From Christiangramia bathymodioli (lineage in GTDB: Bacteria > Bacteroidota > Bacteroidia > Flavobacteriales > Flavobacteriaceae), in assembly GCA_009735695.1 (NCBI GenBank), contig SRSL01000003.1, positions 682,001 to 746,000 on the forward strand: a DNA stretch of 64,000 nt, read 5' to 3'. Made by a program: the position numbers and the translations under genes. Below, one piece after another: positions 55,599 to 64,000 of this stretch. The stretch's first letter is position 1; the number at the start of each line of letters is the position of its first letter. The notes beneath the pieces were generated by a model. It worked only from the letters and a program-made list of their open reading frames with translations. It made no database searches and had not been told where the DNA came from.

Positions 55599-56497
55599 AA
55601 TACTGGTTTTAATAAAAGTTGATACTGATGCAGGACCTTAACCTTAGTGCTGCGATTATTCCTTTGAAAAATGCCTTTTAATCCACTTACTTGCGGTAAG
55701 CCCGAAATATTTATATCCTGGATAACATCATCAATTACCTCCGTAGCAGCCTGACTTCGAAAACTATTCTCGATATAAATCCCCTCCTGCCCATCTGAAA
55801 TATCAAATGCTTTCATCGAAATAGCTTTATTGCCGACCTGCCGAACATTTAATAACAACCGATTTGGCTGAAAACTGCAGAAGGCATAAAAAACCGAGTT
55901 TTCCCTCAAGGTATCATCCTCAATTACAAATGGTTCAATTAGCCTTAATTTTAAGCGATGATCCTTTCTAACTACCTGGTCACCGATTACTTCCACATTA
56001 ATCGGTAGGCCCTCTTGAAGACCTTTTGATCCTTCTTTTTGGGATTGGAGAAAGAATATTCCATGACCCTGTCCAATAGGTTTTAGCAACTTAGACTGTT
56101 CGGGTTCAACTACAGCCCTGGAAACCAATGGCCGATCCCTTGACTCCTCCTGCTCATAATCGTAATCTTCTATATCAGGTCCGGATTTCAGAATACTATC
56201 CATTAAAGCGATCTTCTGTTTTTCGTGTAAATAAGGATCGTACTCCCCCGATTTGTCTATAAGGTCTTCGTCATACAAACCCGGGGTAGTTACCGGCCTT
56301 TCTTCCGATAACTTATCGACCGCCTCTAAACGGGTATCATATTGTTTTTTTTCATCACTTAATTCAGGAACCTCTGGCTCCTTTATTTCTGGAACTTCTG
56401 CGTCCTCTTGCATAATCATCAACCCGTAAATGATAATAAAAGCAATAATAACCGCAAGCATTGCAATAACTAGTAATTTTCGTTTATCTGGTTTCAT
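55595..56497 (-). CDS. traM: Conjugative transposon protein TraM
   Basis: 300 residues. One membrane helix near the start (LLVIAMLAVIIAFIIIYGLMI), an acidic/charged Pro-rich stretch (EVPEIKEPEVPELSDEKK), then a conserved C-terminal half (QEGLPINVEVIGDQVVRKDH, FQPNRLLLNVRQVGN). The layout matches TraM of CTnDOT-type systems (VirB10-like energy-coupling scaffold). Overlaps traK by 14 nt, leaving no room for traL. Confidence 0.9.
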   Translation of the reverse strand: MKPDKRKLLVIAMLAVIIAFIIIYGLMIMQEDAEVPEIKEPEVPELSDEKKQYDTRLEAVDKLSEERPVTTPGLYDEDLIDKSGEYDPYLHEKQKIALMDSILKSGPDIEDYDYEQEESRDRPLVSRAVVEPEQSKLLKPIGQGHGIFFLQSQKEGSKGLQEGLPINVEVIGDQVVRKDHRLKLRLIEPFVIEDDTLRENSVFYAFCSFQPNRLLLNVRQVGNKAISMKAFDISDGQEGIYIENSFRSQAATEVIDDVIQDINISGLPQVSGLKGIFQRNNRSTKVKVLHQYQLLLKPVL

Positions 56498-57101
56498 CTG
56501 GTAATTTTTTTAAACTGTTTTCGAAATAATTAGTAATAAGAAGACCGTGAGGGTTCCTAGGGAATTGCCTATCGACCTTTAGTAGATTTCCGGAAGTCGT
56601 AAGCCGGTAAGTATCAATCGTACTTCCCCGGTTTACCTGGAAGTCGATTACCGAACGAAAGGAATAGGGTGCATTAGAAAGATCTAATTCCGTTTCAATA
56701 CTTTGGATTTTCTGAACCAGGGAATACTGTAAAAGCCGGTTGTAGACTCCATCCGATTTCTTTTGACGATAAATGTCATCCACGCTTTGATTTCCGAGCC
56801 AAAGTGCTTTCTCCAGGTTTGATTTATAATTACTGGTGTTTAGGTCATAAAAGTACCGGTAGAATTGTGCAAGGTGAGCCTTAGCTTCAACTTCTAAATT
56901 CTCATTTTCTTCAACTAGTTCCAATGGGATTACCATTCCCTCTTGGCTTACCACAAAGGCCTTACCCAGTAGATCCTCTTGAATTTTCCTTACCTGGAAT
57001 AAAGAAACTAAACTACTGCCGAAGGCAATGATGATCACAGTAAGCACAATAAATCGGTTCAACCGAAGCACTTTATAAATATGTAAATAGGGGCTTTTCA
57101 T
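56484..57101 (-). CDS. traK: Conjugative transposon protein TraK
   Basis: 205 residues. One N-terminal helix (FIVLTVIIIAFGSSLVSLF) and a periplasmic domain with EAKAHLAQFYRYFYDLNTSN, AYSFRSVIDFQVNRGSTID-like order (VIDFQVNRGSTIDTYRLTTS), the TraK/VirB8-like pattern of Bacteroidota conjugation systems. 15 bp after traJ. Confidence 0.9.
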   Translation of the reverse strand: MKSPYLHIYKVLRLNRFIVLTVIIIAFGSSLVSLFQVRKIQEDLLGKAFVVSQEGMVIPLELVEENENLEVEAKAHLAQFYRYFYDLNTSNYKSNLEKALWLGNQSVDDIYRQKKSDGVYNRLLQYSLVQKIQSIETELDLSNAPYSFRSVIDFQVNRGSTIDTYRLTTSGNLLKVDRQFPRNPHGLLITNYFENSLKKLPDETR

Positions 57102-57116
57102 AGGCGTATAGTTTTA

Positions 57117-57941
57117 TTAAGTAGTGAAGATTCGAAATGTGAATGCGATGGCTTGTTTATATAGCTTAAATTTTAATAGAACCATAAATCCAATGGAGCC
57201 CAGTTGGATAACCGGGGCTAAAACACTACCATCTATAGAATTACCAACCAGGTTCGGCCAGAAATCTGTGTTGATTGCATTATATAATTGATTGATAAAG
57301 ATATTGACCAGGAAAAAAGCTGGAACGATCATATACACTGCTGCATATAATTTGAAGAATCTGTAGGCCAGCTCCCGAAATTTCTCGAATACGGAAAGAC
57401 TAATAACCAGCGGAAATAGTAATTGCATTAAACCGAGAAGAAAGAAGCGCTCTGCCAGAAATAAAGGATAAATAAATAGATCCATGATCCATAAAAAAAT
57501 ACCCAGGATGAATGCTATGACCTTCATCGGGTAAAAAGGAGTGACCAGGTATTCATATAGCATAGCCAGTGCTTTACTACCTGCTTCTACCAATCCCATA
57601 TCACGTTCAATTTCTACATCCTGTAGTTGCAAGGGCACTAGAGCTGGAGCCGTATCACGAAATCTTGTTTCAACTCCAACTAGTATTCCATCAAAAACGC
57701 TTAATATCTCTGAAGAAAAAATAACCAACAGGACAATTACCAGGTTTCTTATAAGATCAGCCGGGTTTAATCCCCAGGTATAACCATCACTGGCCACAGC
57801 ACCTTCATGGTACTTCTTGATGATATTGACTAGAAATAATAAGACTGCCAACGCTTTTATTCCTGTAATGGTATACTGGGACAGATCAGTTTGTTTGATC
57901 GTAGTAAACACGGCATCGATATATTCCAGGCCTAAATCCAT
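57117..57941 (-). CDS. traJ: Conjugative transposon protein TraJ
   Basis: 274 residues with six or so helices (e.g. ALAVLLFLVNIIKKY, VIAFILGIFLWIMDLFIYPL, LMQLLFPLVISLSVF), the polytopic VirB6-like inner-membrane subunit of the mating channel. ISLSVFEKFRE and NTDFWPNLVG follow the CTnDOT TraJ order. Start 3 bp after traI's stop. Confidence 0.9.
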   Translation of the reverse strand: MDLGLEYIDAVFTTIKQTDLSQYTITGIKALAVLLFLVNIIKKYHEGAVASDGYTWGLNPADLIRNLVIVLLVIFSSEILSVFDGILVGVETRFRDTAPALVPLQLQDVEIERDMGLVEAGSKALAMLYEYLVTPFYPMKVIAFILGIFLWIMDLFIYPLFLAERFFLLGLMQLLFPLVISLSVFEKFRELAYRFFKLYAAVYMIVPAFFLVNIFINQLYNAINTDFWPNLVGNSIDGSVLAPVIQLGSIGFMVLLKFKLYKQAIAFTFRIFTT

Positions 57942-57944
57942 AAC

Positions 57945-58514
57945 CTAGTAATTAGATACCCGGTTATTAATACTTTTCTTGATTTCCCTAAACTCTATGA
58001 TCGCTCGATACCGACGCTTTTTTAGTTCTATCTCATGAATCATTTCACGTGAACGTAATCGCTGGGCTTCTAAAATGGCTAATCGTTCCGCATCAGTCAT
58101 GTTCAGGAAATTACTGGTAAGCAAATCCCTCGAAAATTCAAGGTCCAATAAGGCATTGCCAATTAAACTATTGAATGAATCGCTAATTTGGTCTACCTCA
58201 TCTGCCCTGATATACGGTGAATTCAGAATTTCTCGTAAGTCCTGTTGAACGGTCTCATATAAGCGCTGGTTATTATCAATTATCTCCCGTACAACCTGCA
58301 ATTGTTTTACAATGTTACTCACCTGTTCAATTCTCTCTTTTTGCTCTTTGAGAAATTTTACAGTCTTAAAAAGTTCGGAAGTTTGCTTGGTCGATTCAAT
58401 CAACGACTGGGCTAGGGCTAGAAAATTCGTGTTATCATAAACCGGCATGCCCTGGGCACTGGATTTACCTGAATAAATCGTAATTAAAATGAATAATAAG
58501 ATAATCTTTTTCAT
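57945..58514 (-). CDS. traI: Conjugative transposon protein TraI (DUF4141, VirB5-like)
   Basis: 189 residues. Signal peptide (about 1-20, ending KSSAQ), then long coiled-coil helices: DNTNFLALAQSLIESTKQTS, VKFLKEQKERIEQVSNIVKQ and LEAQRLRSREMIHEIELKKR. The pattern of DUF4141, the periplasmic minor-pilus-type subunit. It overlaps traG by 4 nt. Confidence 0.88.
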   Translation of the reverse strand: MKKIILLFILITIYSGKSSAQGMPVYDNTNFLALAQSLIESTKQTSELFKTVKFLKEQKERIEQVSNIVKQLQVVREIIDNNQRLYETVQQDLREILNSPYIRADEVDQISDSFNSLIGNALLDLEFSRDLLTSNFLNMTDAERLAILEAQRLRSREMIHEIELKKRRYRAIIEFREIKKSINNRVSNY

Positions 58515-60916
58515 GGCTTTGTTTTTAAATAATTGGTTACAAAATCCTGAATGGCACCTTCCATGGAACCATGTTTTTTATATAATTCGAGTAGAATTTC
58601 ACTTTCCTTTCCATCGGTTAGATAAGCAGCATATACTTCCGGTGGAACTTCTAACCTAAAGATGTTACTCTCCTGGCCGATCTTTATGAATATTTCTGTG
58701 TACTTCCGGTTTCCCTTCAGGTTATTTCGAATGGAATTCAGTTGATTCAGATCATGTGCAGTTAAATTCAACCTCCTATACAAAGCATCGTATCCCTTTT
58801 CATTACGCAGACTATAAATAACCTGCGTGTTCTCCAGTATACTGGCTGAAGTGCTATTCTCAGGTAACTGGTTGATCGATTGTAAGATTATACCAATAGC
58901 ACCGTTCTGTTTCCTTATAGCCTGGTAATAGAATTCTACGCTTTCAAGGACATTTTCAAATTTTAATTGCTTGGCAAACTCATCAAATAGGATGATCCCT
59001 CGCTCCGACCTATTTTTCCATATGGTGCGCTGAATCGCTGACTTTATAAGTTTTAACATCACCGATAAAATCTCCCTGTTATCCTTGACCTCATCCAGTT
59101 CGAATATGATCATTCGCTTATCTTCCAGTTTGTAGGATTGGTCCTTGTTGGTCTCGAAAAGAAAACTATAGATCCCATCCCCAACATACTCTGATAGAAT
59201 GTGTAGAAAATGCTCCGTATCGAAATACTTATCGGATCTGGCTCGGTTACTACTTTTAGGTCGATCACCTAAATAGTCGTAAAAACTTTCCAGAGAGTGA
59301 TCTTCGCTTGTGCTTTGGTAATAATCCAGTAATAATTTCTTTAGGGCAACCTCTCGCTCTTTGGCGACCTTGTGACCCGAAGCTGAAAGCTCTAGCAAAA
59401 AAGCTGTTAGATCTTCTATTAGCTCCGGGCCCAGGTCATCTGGATGCTCTATATAAAATGGATTAATCCCTAGGTTTTTACCCTGCTCGTACCGGAGAAT
59501 GATATGATCCTTAGGATAAAGTTTGGCAAACTTGGAATACGAGCCTCCCAGGTCAATTATTACCAGCCGAGTACCCACCTCGTAAAATTGGCGGAGTATA
59601 TTATTGGCTAAAAAAGATTTGCCTTCTCCTGTTGGAGCAAAAATGGCAAAATTTCGAGCTTTAATACGTCGCTTGTCTTCATCCCATACATCTTTGATTA
59701 CTGGAATATTAAAGAGCCTATCGTTAAACATGATCCCCTTGGAATCATCTCGGTAATTCGTATTATTTAACCATAAACATAATCCATGTCTTAAATCCGA
59801 TACGTAGTAATCTTCGCTGGAAAAGTCCTGGATAAACCCAAAATAACTGTTCAGAAAATACCGGTGTAAAGCAGAGCCCTTTGGCTGATATGCTTTAATA
59901 TCGAGTTCCTTTAAGGACGCCAGGATGTAAGATCTGATTCCGGCTAATTCTGTATTTTCCTTGGCCCAAAACGTAATATTGAAATGCCCCCTGACTAGCC
60001 TTGCCTGGTCATCTGAATTTATCTGCGATAGTATTGTTTCAATACGCTCCAGGATGATCTTATTCTGAGTTCCAAACTGAATGCTCTTTAAAAGCTCCTC
60101 GCGCTTCTTATTTAATATTCCAATCCAATGGGAACGGTCATCTAATACCAGAACCTGGTTGACAATATGGTTTTGGTTTAAACTAAGACCTAAATCATCA
60201 ACAAAGCCCTGGTGAAAACTTATCTCGTCCGATGTAAATCTTGAATTGGGTTTGCTGGTGCTAACCGTTTCTGCAATACTCTTTTCGTTGTTAATTGAGA
60301 GAATATCATATAATTGGTCTCCAATACTTAAATCTTTACCTAAAAGCATATCGGTGGAAACCGCATTATTGAACCCATTGAAATAATCGGTGGTAAGATT
60401 CCATACCTCCTCTTCCCTTAGCCCAGTAAAAGACAGTTTTTTTGAGTTATCCAAAAAGTTGATAGCTTCCCTGACCGATTGTACAAAAACCCGTAACTTT
60501 TGATCTTCACCTTTTGGTATTCGGTTTACCTTCTTTATAAATGGATTGGCAGAAAACCCTTTAGTAATATTCTTTGTACCTGGCCAGGTAAAAAACAGGT
60601 AAGAATGATGATCTATATAGTCTCGAAGGTTAAAGTAATTACTGGTAGCATGTGCTAAAAAGGTATTCCCGTGAATTTTCATTCCATCATAAGCGGTTTT
60701 TAAATAAATGTCCTGCTTATGTACGATGGTTCCAGTTGGAAGTCCCTTTAAAGCCCGGGCCCAATTACTATGTAAGTCTTCAAAATCCTTTTCGGAGAGG
60801 GAATAAATTTCTGGAAGCGAAATTTTAAATCCCATTGCGATACTACCGCTGGCCAGGTAGATCAAATCTTTTTCCTGGTAAATAACCGGGGGGTATTTTT
60901 GCAGGTTAATTTTCAT
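58511..60916 (-). CDS. traG: Conjugation ATPase TraG (VirB4-like)
   Basis: 801 residues. N-terminal TraG/VirB4 domain, Walker A FAPTGEGKSFLANNIL, Walker B RGIILFDEFAKQL, and LQSINQLPENSTSASILENT typical of VirB4 proteins. It is the main energy source of the mating channel. It overlaps traF by 11 nt. The name follows CTnDOT, where TraG is the VirB4 protein and differs from the VirD4-type protein at 53153. Confidence 0.95.
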   Translation of the reverse strand: MKINLQKYPPVIYQEKDLIYLASGSIAMGFKISLPEIYSLSEKDFEDLHSNWARALKGLPTGTIVHKQDIYLKTAYDGMKIHGNTFLAHATSNYFNLRDYIDHHSYLFFTWPGTKNITKGFSANPFIKKVNRIPKGEDQKLRVFVQSVREAINFLDNSKKLSFTGLREEEVWNLTTDYFNGFNNAVSTDMLLGKDLSIGDQLYDILSINNEKSIAETVSTSKPNSRFTSDEISFHQGFVDDLGLSLNQNHIVNQVLVLDDRSHWIGILNKKREELLKSIQFGTQNKIILERIETILSQINSDDQARLVRGHFNITFWAKENTELAGIRSYILASLKELDIKAYQPKGSALHRYFLNSYFGFIQDFSSEDYYVSDLRHGLCLWLNNTNYRDDSKGIMFNDRLFNIPVIKDVWDEDKRRIKARNFAIFAPTGEGKSFLANNILRQFYEVGTRLVIIDLGGSYSKFAKLYPKDHIILRYEQGKNLGINPFYIEHPDDLGPELIEDLTAFLLELSASGHKVAKEREVALKKLLLDYYQSTSEDHSLESFYDYLGDRPKSSNRARSDKYFDTEHFLHILSEYVGDGIYSFLFETNKDQSYKLEDKRMIIFELDEVKDNREILSVMLKLIKSAIQRTIWKNRSERGIILFDEFAKQLKFENVLESVEFYYQAIRKQNGAIGIILQSINQLPENSTSASILENTQVIYSLRNEKGYDALYRRLNLTAHDLNQLNSIRNNLKGNRKYTEIFIKIGQESNIFRLEVPPEVYAAYLTDGKESEILLELYKKHGSMEGAIQDFVTNYLKTKP

Positions 60917-61181
60917 AAGAACTGAAACCTATTTCTTTATTGGAAATCATTTCTAACTTTCCAGTAGATGGTAATTCCGGGATTTTTTTAAAGCGTAACA
61001 GGAAAAGGTATAAGCCTATATTAGCACTTAATACTAAAAAAATAAGGAACAGGCTGAAGGAAAATATGATCATAAGCAGGCCACCGATTACCGCTATCAT
61101 CTGGACGGCGAAACCATTTACAGATAATCCGAAGATTACAGCCTGTTCCCTAATACTTCTATAAATCTTAAACCTTTTCAT
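60906..61181 (-). CDS. traF: Conjugative transposon protein TraF (DUF4133, VirB3-like)
   Basis: 91 residues. Basic start (MKRFKIYRSIREQAVIFGL), two adjacent helices (VQMIAVIGGLLMIIFSFSL, FLIFLVLSANIGLYLFLL) and the K-IPELPS end, the DUF4133 pattern of small VirB3-like subunits. Its first base overlaps the last base of traE. Confidence 0.9.
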   Translation of the reverse strand: MKRFKIYRSIREQAVIFGLSVNGFAVQMIAVIGGLLMIIFSFSLFLIFLVLSANIGLYLFLLRFKKIPELPSTGKLEMISNKEIGFSSYEN

Positions 61182-61468
61182 TAGACAACTATTCCAATCA
61201 AATAAGTAAAAATGCCAACTACGGCACCCGCTATTAGAACGAACACCAGAACCCTGGTAATCCCCTTCTTTAGATCCGCATTCTCACCAAAGAAATGCCC
61301 GGCATTGAATAAGAAACCAACCAGGAAGATTACTCCAAGAATGATTGGAAAGATTGACCTTATTGTATTAGAAATATCGTTAACGGAATTTTCAATCCCG
61401 CCGATTTGCGCCATCAGCGGGAGAAAGCTTAGGGACAAAAAAAGTGTGTGAACATATTTATTTTTCAT
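61181..61468 (-). CDS. traE: Conjugative transposon protein TraE (DUF4134, VirB2-like)
   Basis: 95 residues. Signal peptide (about 1-20, ending LMAQ) and two helices (IFPIILGVIFLVGFLFNAG, LVFVLIAGAVVGIFTYLIG) around a charged hinge (GENADLKKGITR), the DUF4134 layout of VirB2-like pilin/channel subunits. First of the contiguous tra genes; a 423-bp spacer lies upstream. Confidence 0.9.
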   Translation of the reverse strand: MKNKYVHTLFLSLSFLPLMAQIGGIENSVNDISNTIRSIFPIILGVIFLVGFLFNAGHFFGENADLKKGITRVLVFVLIAGAVVGIFTYLIGIVV

Positions 61469-61891
61469 CGTGAATCGGTTAATTTTTTGATATAATCAAA
61501 TCTAAAACCGACTCTTAATTAACCCTCTACCATATTTATAGCTTAACAGGTTTATACAGTGATATTTATTAAGAATTCATCAATAGGTCTTATATTTTAA
61601 AAAACTGGTATGAGTGAGCTGCATTTTCATTTTATTAGATCCTATTTGTGGATAGATGATATGTTTAAGAAGGAACAAAGAAATATTTAGCAGGCATTTA
61701 TAAATAGACAAAGGGAACAATAATGATGACATTCATTGTTCCCTTTGATTCGCCATAGATCGAAAACTGGCATTATCCAATTCCTCTACGGGTATATTCT
61801 CAGACTAGATAGCCACCCCGTTATGACAACTGTAAGATAAGAAATGATTAGCAGCAATTCAAAAATTTACCGGTAAAATCCGGTTTTACTT
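61469..61891. other. Spacer with a possible tiny gene and a hairpin
   Basis: The promoter of traE-N should lie here. On the plus strand ATG 61610 to TAG 61690 gives a 26-codon frame (MSELHFHFIRSYLWIDDMF); past the TAG the frame stays open to 61723 (QAFINRQREQ), as if a longer small protein had been cut by the stop. A hairpin follows at 61710-61746. Confidence 0.45.
61710..61746. terminator. Strong hairpin, possible terminator
   Basis: AAAGGGAACAAT and ATTGTTCCCTTT form a perfect 12-bp stem with a 13-nt loop, 145 nt left of the EEP-like gene's stop. It could end transcription of that leftward gene or of the small plus-strand frame; T runs are short. Confidence 0.6.
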
Positions 61892-63025
61892 TTAGGTTTT
61901 ATCTATTGAAAGATCAACCCAGAGAACAGGATAGTCACTAGCTTGATTCCAGCGACTTTTTAGAGTTCGAAATGTCCTCCATTGCTGCTCCATTCCGGCC
62001 CATATACCTTTCCGATTAATTCCAGCCCTGGTTACTAATTGGTATAACTCAGGGGATACTAAAAAATAACTTTTTTGCCGCATGTTAATTCCTTTGGCAT
62101 ATCCTCCGAGGCGATGGTAATCAGGATTGATGCTATCCCTTTCTTCAATGAAAGTGGGATGCCGACAAACATCCTTAAGATCGGTCGATTGAAATAAGGG
62201 CGATATAGAATGACAATAAGAATATGCCATTAAACTACCCAAGAGCATAATATTACTGGTACCTCGAGATCGCAGTTCCTGGTAAATTTCGATTATACGG
62301 TGAACCTGTTGAATGCGAATGGCATCCGTAACTTCTTTCGGATCCTTAACCGGAACAAATTGAGCCGAAATTATAGTTATAGCCATATTTCCCGGCCCGA
62401 TAATTTTTATGATTCCACTACCGTCCTGAAATAAATAATCTCCATTGTCCAACTTTTCTTCCGAAAACAATTCTACTTTGGTAATATGCCACCCCTTCTT
62501 CATTAATAATCCATGATGAAGACCGTGAACGCCTGGTGAAGGTAGCAATGCCAGATCAGCGTAATTGGAACCCGGGTATTCAGGTAAAAAAGTCCGATTT
62601 AAATCCGATAAGCTTTCCCGGTCTTCGATCTCATGCAGCATTAGTATATCCGCTTGGGTCTCGGCAATCAATCGTACTTTATTCGAAATGCTAGTAGGAT
62701 CAATAGGATGATTGATAATCGGAACCCAGCCATTCCAACGGTTATTCCAACTGGCTTTCTCCATCGTAGGGTAATCCATCCCCTTAAGGTATAATTGACC
62801 TCCCCTACGGTTCATAATCGCATACCTCGTTTTATCAAGCTTATCAAACTTGAGTAAAAAAGATAATTCCTGAATCCTCGATAAATCACTGGAACTTTTG
62901 GCAACCTTCGCGATAAGTTGGTCCATTTCTTCGATCCAGTTAAGAACGCAGCGATTGTTGTTTTTAGGTAATAATTCCTGGTGCCTGAAAAACAAGTTCT
63001 GAATGTTATAAAAGGCTATTCTCAT
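61892..63025 (-). CDS. Endonuclease/exonuclease/phosphatase-fold protein with altered active site
   Basis: 377 residues. The fold start is clear (RIAFYNIQNLFF) and ADILMLHEIED carries the family's metal-binding Glu. The later catalytic segments are changed: where the family usually has G-D-x-N it reads LLGSLMA, and the C-terminal S-D-H reads SDYPVLWVDL. It is probably not a normal phosphodiesterase and may be structural or regulatory. It lies 2 bp after the DnaC-like gene in the conjugation region. No signal peptide. Confidence 0.8.
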   Translation of the reverse strand: MRIAFYNIQNLFFRHQELLPKNNNRCVLNWIEEMDQLIAKVAKSSSDLSRIQELSFLLKFDKLDKTRYAIMNRRGGQLYLKGMDYPTMEKASWNNRWNGWVPIINHPIDPTSISNKVRLIAETQADILMLHEIEDRESLSDLNRTFLPEYPGSNYADLALLPSPGVHGLHHGLLMKKGWHITKVELFSEEKLDNGDYLFQDGSGIIKIIGPGNMAITIISAQFVPVKDPKEVTDAIRIQQVHRIIEIYQELRSRGTSNIMLLGSLMAYSYCHSISPLFQSTDLKDVCRHPTFIEERDSINPDYHRLGGYAKGINMRQKSYFLVSPELYQLVTRAGINRKGIWAGMEQQWRTFRTLKSRWNQASDYPVLWVDLSIDKT

Positions 63026-63027
63026 AA

Positions 63028-63684
63028 TTACTTTCTTTTATCCTTACTATCTGCGTCGAAAGCAACAAGGTTGAACAACTGTCGCATTCTACTACGAATT
63101 CTAATTCCATACCGGTTCTCCAGCTCTTCTGCATTCAGATTGGTAGTTACATGTGTTTTAACTTTATGGCTTACGAAAAGATCATATCGCGATAACATAA
63201 TTTCACCAAGAACATTATAATCCTGACCATAATACCTGCCTGCAGGTTCCGCTCCCAAATCATCAAAACAGATGAAACCATTATTACCGTAATCTTCAAT
63301 AATCTTAAATCCAATATGATTAAAACCGAAAACAATATTACGGGTTGGAATAACCTCGTAATAACGATAATGCGGGACGAGATGCCGCAATAACTTCATT
63401 AAACTGGTTTTTCCACAACCTTCTGGTCCCGTTAATAAAAGGCCCTTATCAGGATTTAAACCGTATAATTCACATTTCTCACGGTCCTTAATAAAATAAT
63501 TGGTTAGCCGGTGTAAGATTTCAAGATCTTCTTCATAGATCCTAAACCCGGAACCGAATAAATGCTTTCCCTTCGTCTCGAGGTATCGTAGAACTTGTGA
63601 AAAATCATAGACCAAACGTTCTCCTTCAAATTTGGCAACAGTAAACTCCTCACCATTCTCTATTAATTTACAAGGGTTGATCAT
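63028..63684 (-). CDS. DnaC/IstB-like AAA+ ATPase
   Basis: 218 residues from ATG 63684; an upstream ATG at 63717 would add 11 Lys-rich residues but overlaps the previous gene by 50 nt. Walker A GPEGCGKTSL, Walker B GFICFDDLGAE, sensor-like THVTTNLNAEEL and an arginine-rich end (RYGIRIRSRMRQLFN) are those of DnaC/IstB helicase loaders. It probably supports element replication. 2 bp from the EEP-like gene. Confidence 0.88.
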   Translation of the reverse strand: MINPCKLIENGEEFTVAKFEGERLVYDFSQVLRYLETKGKHLFGSGFRIYEEDLEILHRLTNYFIKDREKCELYGLNPDKGLLLTGPEGCGKTSLMKLLRHLVPHYRYYEVIPTRNIVFGFNHIGFKIIEDYGNNGFICFDDLGAEPAGRYYGQDYNVLGEIMLSRYDLFVSHKVKTHVTTNLNAEELENRYGIRIRSRMRQLFNLVAFDADSKDKRK

Positions 63685-64000
63685 AACGCTTTTCTTTTTT
63701 TTCCTGTTTGTCCCCATTATGGGACGCCGTTGGAAGGTTTGAGGTTTCGGTAAGCCACCTGGAAACTATTTCCTTAGGACCAATACGTGCTGTATCCCAA
63801 TTCAGATAATGTTGATCAAGCCACAACAAAAAATTTGGATACTCTTTTTCATCCAGCTTTTTCTTTTTAAAAGCTTCTTTTAAACTTTCATTTTTTTCAT
63901 CTAAATATTCTTTTATGTTTTTAAGTTTATTATATATGGTAAGCTGTTCACCTATGGGACGAGGGCGTCCCACTAGCGAACTGCCTTTGGGGGAAAGCCG
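63668..64000 (-). CDS. Hypothetical protein (5' partial)
   Basis: 101 residues from GTG at 63973, but the frame is open to the window edge, so the true start may lie beyond it. The visible part is highly charged (KNESLKEAFKKKKLDEKEYP) with an aromatic stretch NFLLWLDQHYLNWDTARIGP. No family recognised. It overlaps the DnaC-like gene by 17 nt, so the two are probably one operon. Confidence 0.6.
   Translation of the reverse strand, partial: RLSPKGSSLVGRPRPIGEQLTIYNKLKNIKEYLDEKNESLKEAFKKKKLDEKEYPNFLLWLDQHYLNWDTARIGPKEIVSRWLTETSNLPTASHNGDKQEKKEKRYDQPL

Noticed and set aside
1-64000. CRISPR arrays, rRNA and complete tRNA genes
   Set aside because: No regularly spaced repeats, rRNA-like sequence or complete cloverleaf was found on reading both strands.

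Overview
The window looks like a chromosome segment from a marine-type Flavobacteriaceae (Bacteroidota; Gramella/Christiangramia, Zunongwangia or Salegentibacter-like, inferred). The evidence is AT-rich DNA, a GLPGLI protein beside a TonB-receptor-like barrel, Bacteroidota-only families (head-GIN/DUF2807, DUF2914, CTnDOT-type Tra proteins, BfmA/BtgA mobilisation protein), GG-Bacteroidales peptide leaders and many small lipoproteins.

1-12.2 kb is a worn accessory zone. It holds the end of a TPR/beta-barrel protein, a PH-like membrane protein, a serine hydrolase, a decayed lipoprotein gene, and a GLPGLI/outer-membrane receptor locus with one intact and one wrecked GLPGLI copy. It ends in a tyrosine integrase pseudogene split by an IS256 element with visible ends and a target duplication.

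12.6-29.9 kb is one coherent system: a large leftward operon of MacB/FtsX-type ABC transporter parts (periplasmic adaptor, two ATPases, four paralogous permeases, a head-GIN protein and a TolC-like channel). Opposite it lies an NtrC-type sigma-54 activator with its histidine kinase. A sigma-54-like -24/-12 site sits directly before the adaptor gene.

30-35 kb carries small lipoprotein and secreted-protein genes, a DUF2914 membrane protein and spacers with repeated DNA.

35.8-49.9 kb is the most interesting part. A LytTR regulator, a tiny acidic lipoprotein and a lipoprotein-type two-component system lead into a five-gene-plus-peptide cluster on the minus strand (40.8-48.8 kb): a double-glycine-leader peptide with four cysteines, a C39-like/VKOR/DsbA fusion, a TlpA-like lipoprotein, a putative glycosyltransferase, a C39-peptidase ABC exporter and an HlyD adaptor. 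This reads as a bacteroidetocin-like, disulfide-bonded and possibly glycosylated secreted peptide system. IS3 relics with nearly identical right ends lie on both sides of it.

50-64 kb is a conjugation module. Rightward: ssb, radC, BfmA-like protein, relaxase and VirD4/TraG coupling protein. Leftward: traN, M, K, J, I, G, F, E, an endonuclease/exonuclease/phosphatase-like protein, a DnaC-like ATPase and a partial gene at the edge. A nested hairpin lies upstream of ssb and an oriT-like region upstream of the mobilisation genes; a 29-bp sequence from that region recurs at 30.1 kb. No intact integrase is present in the window.
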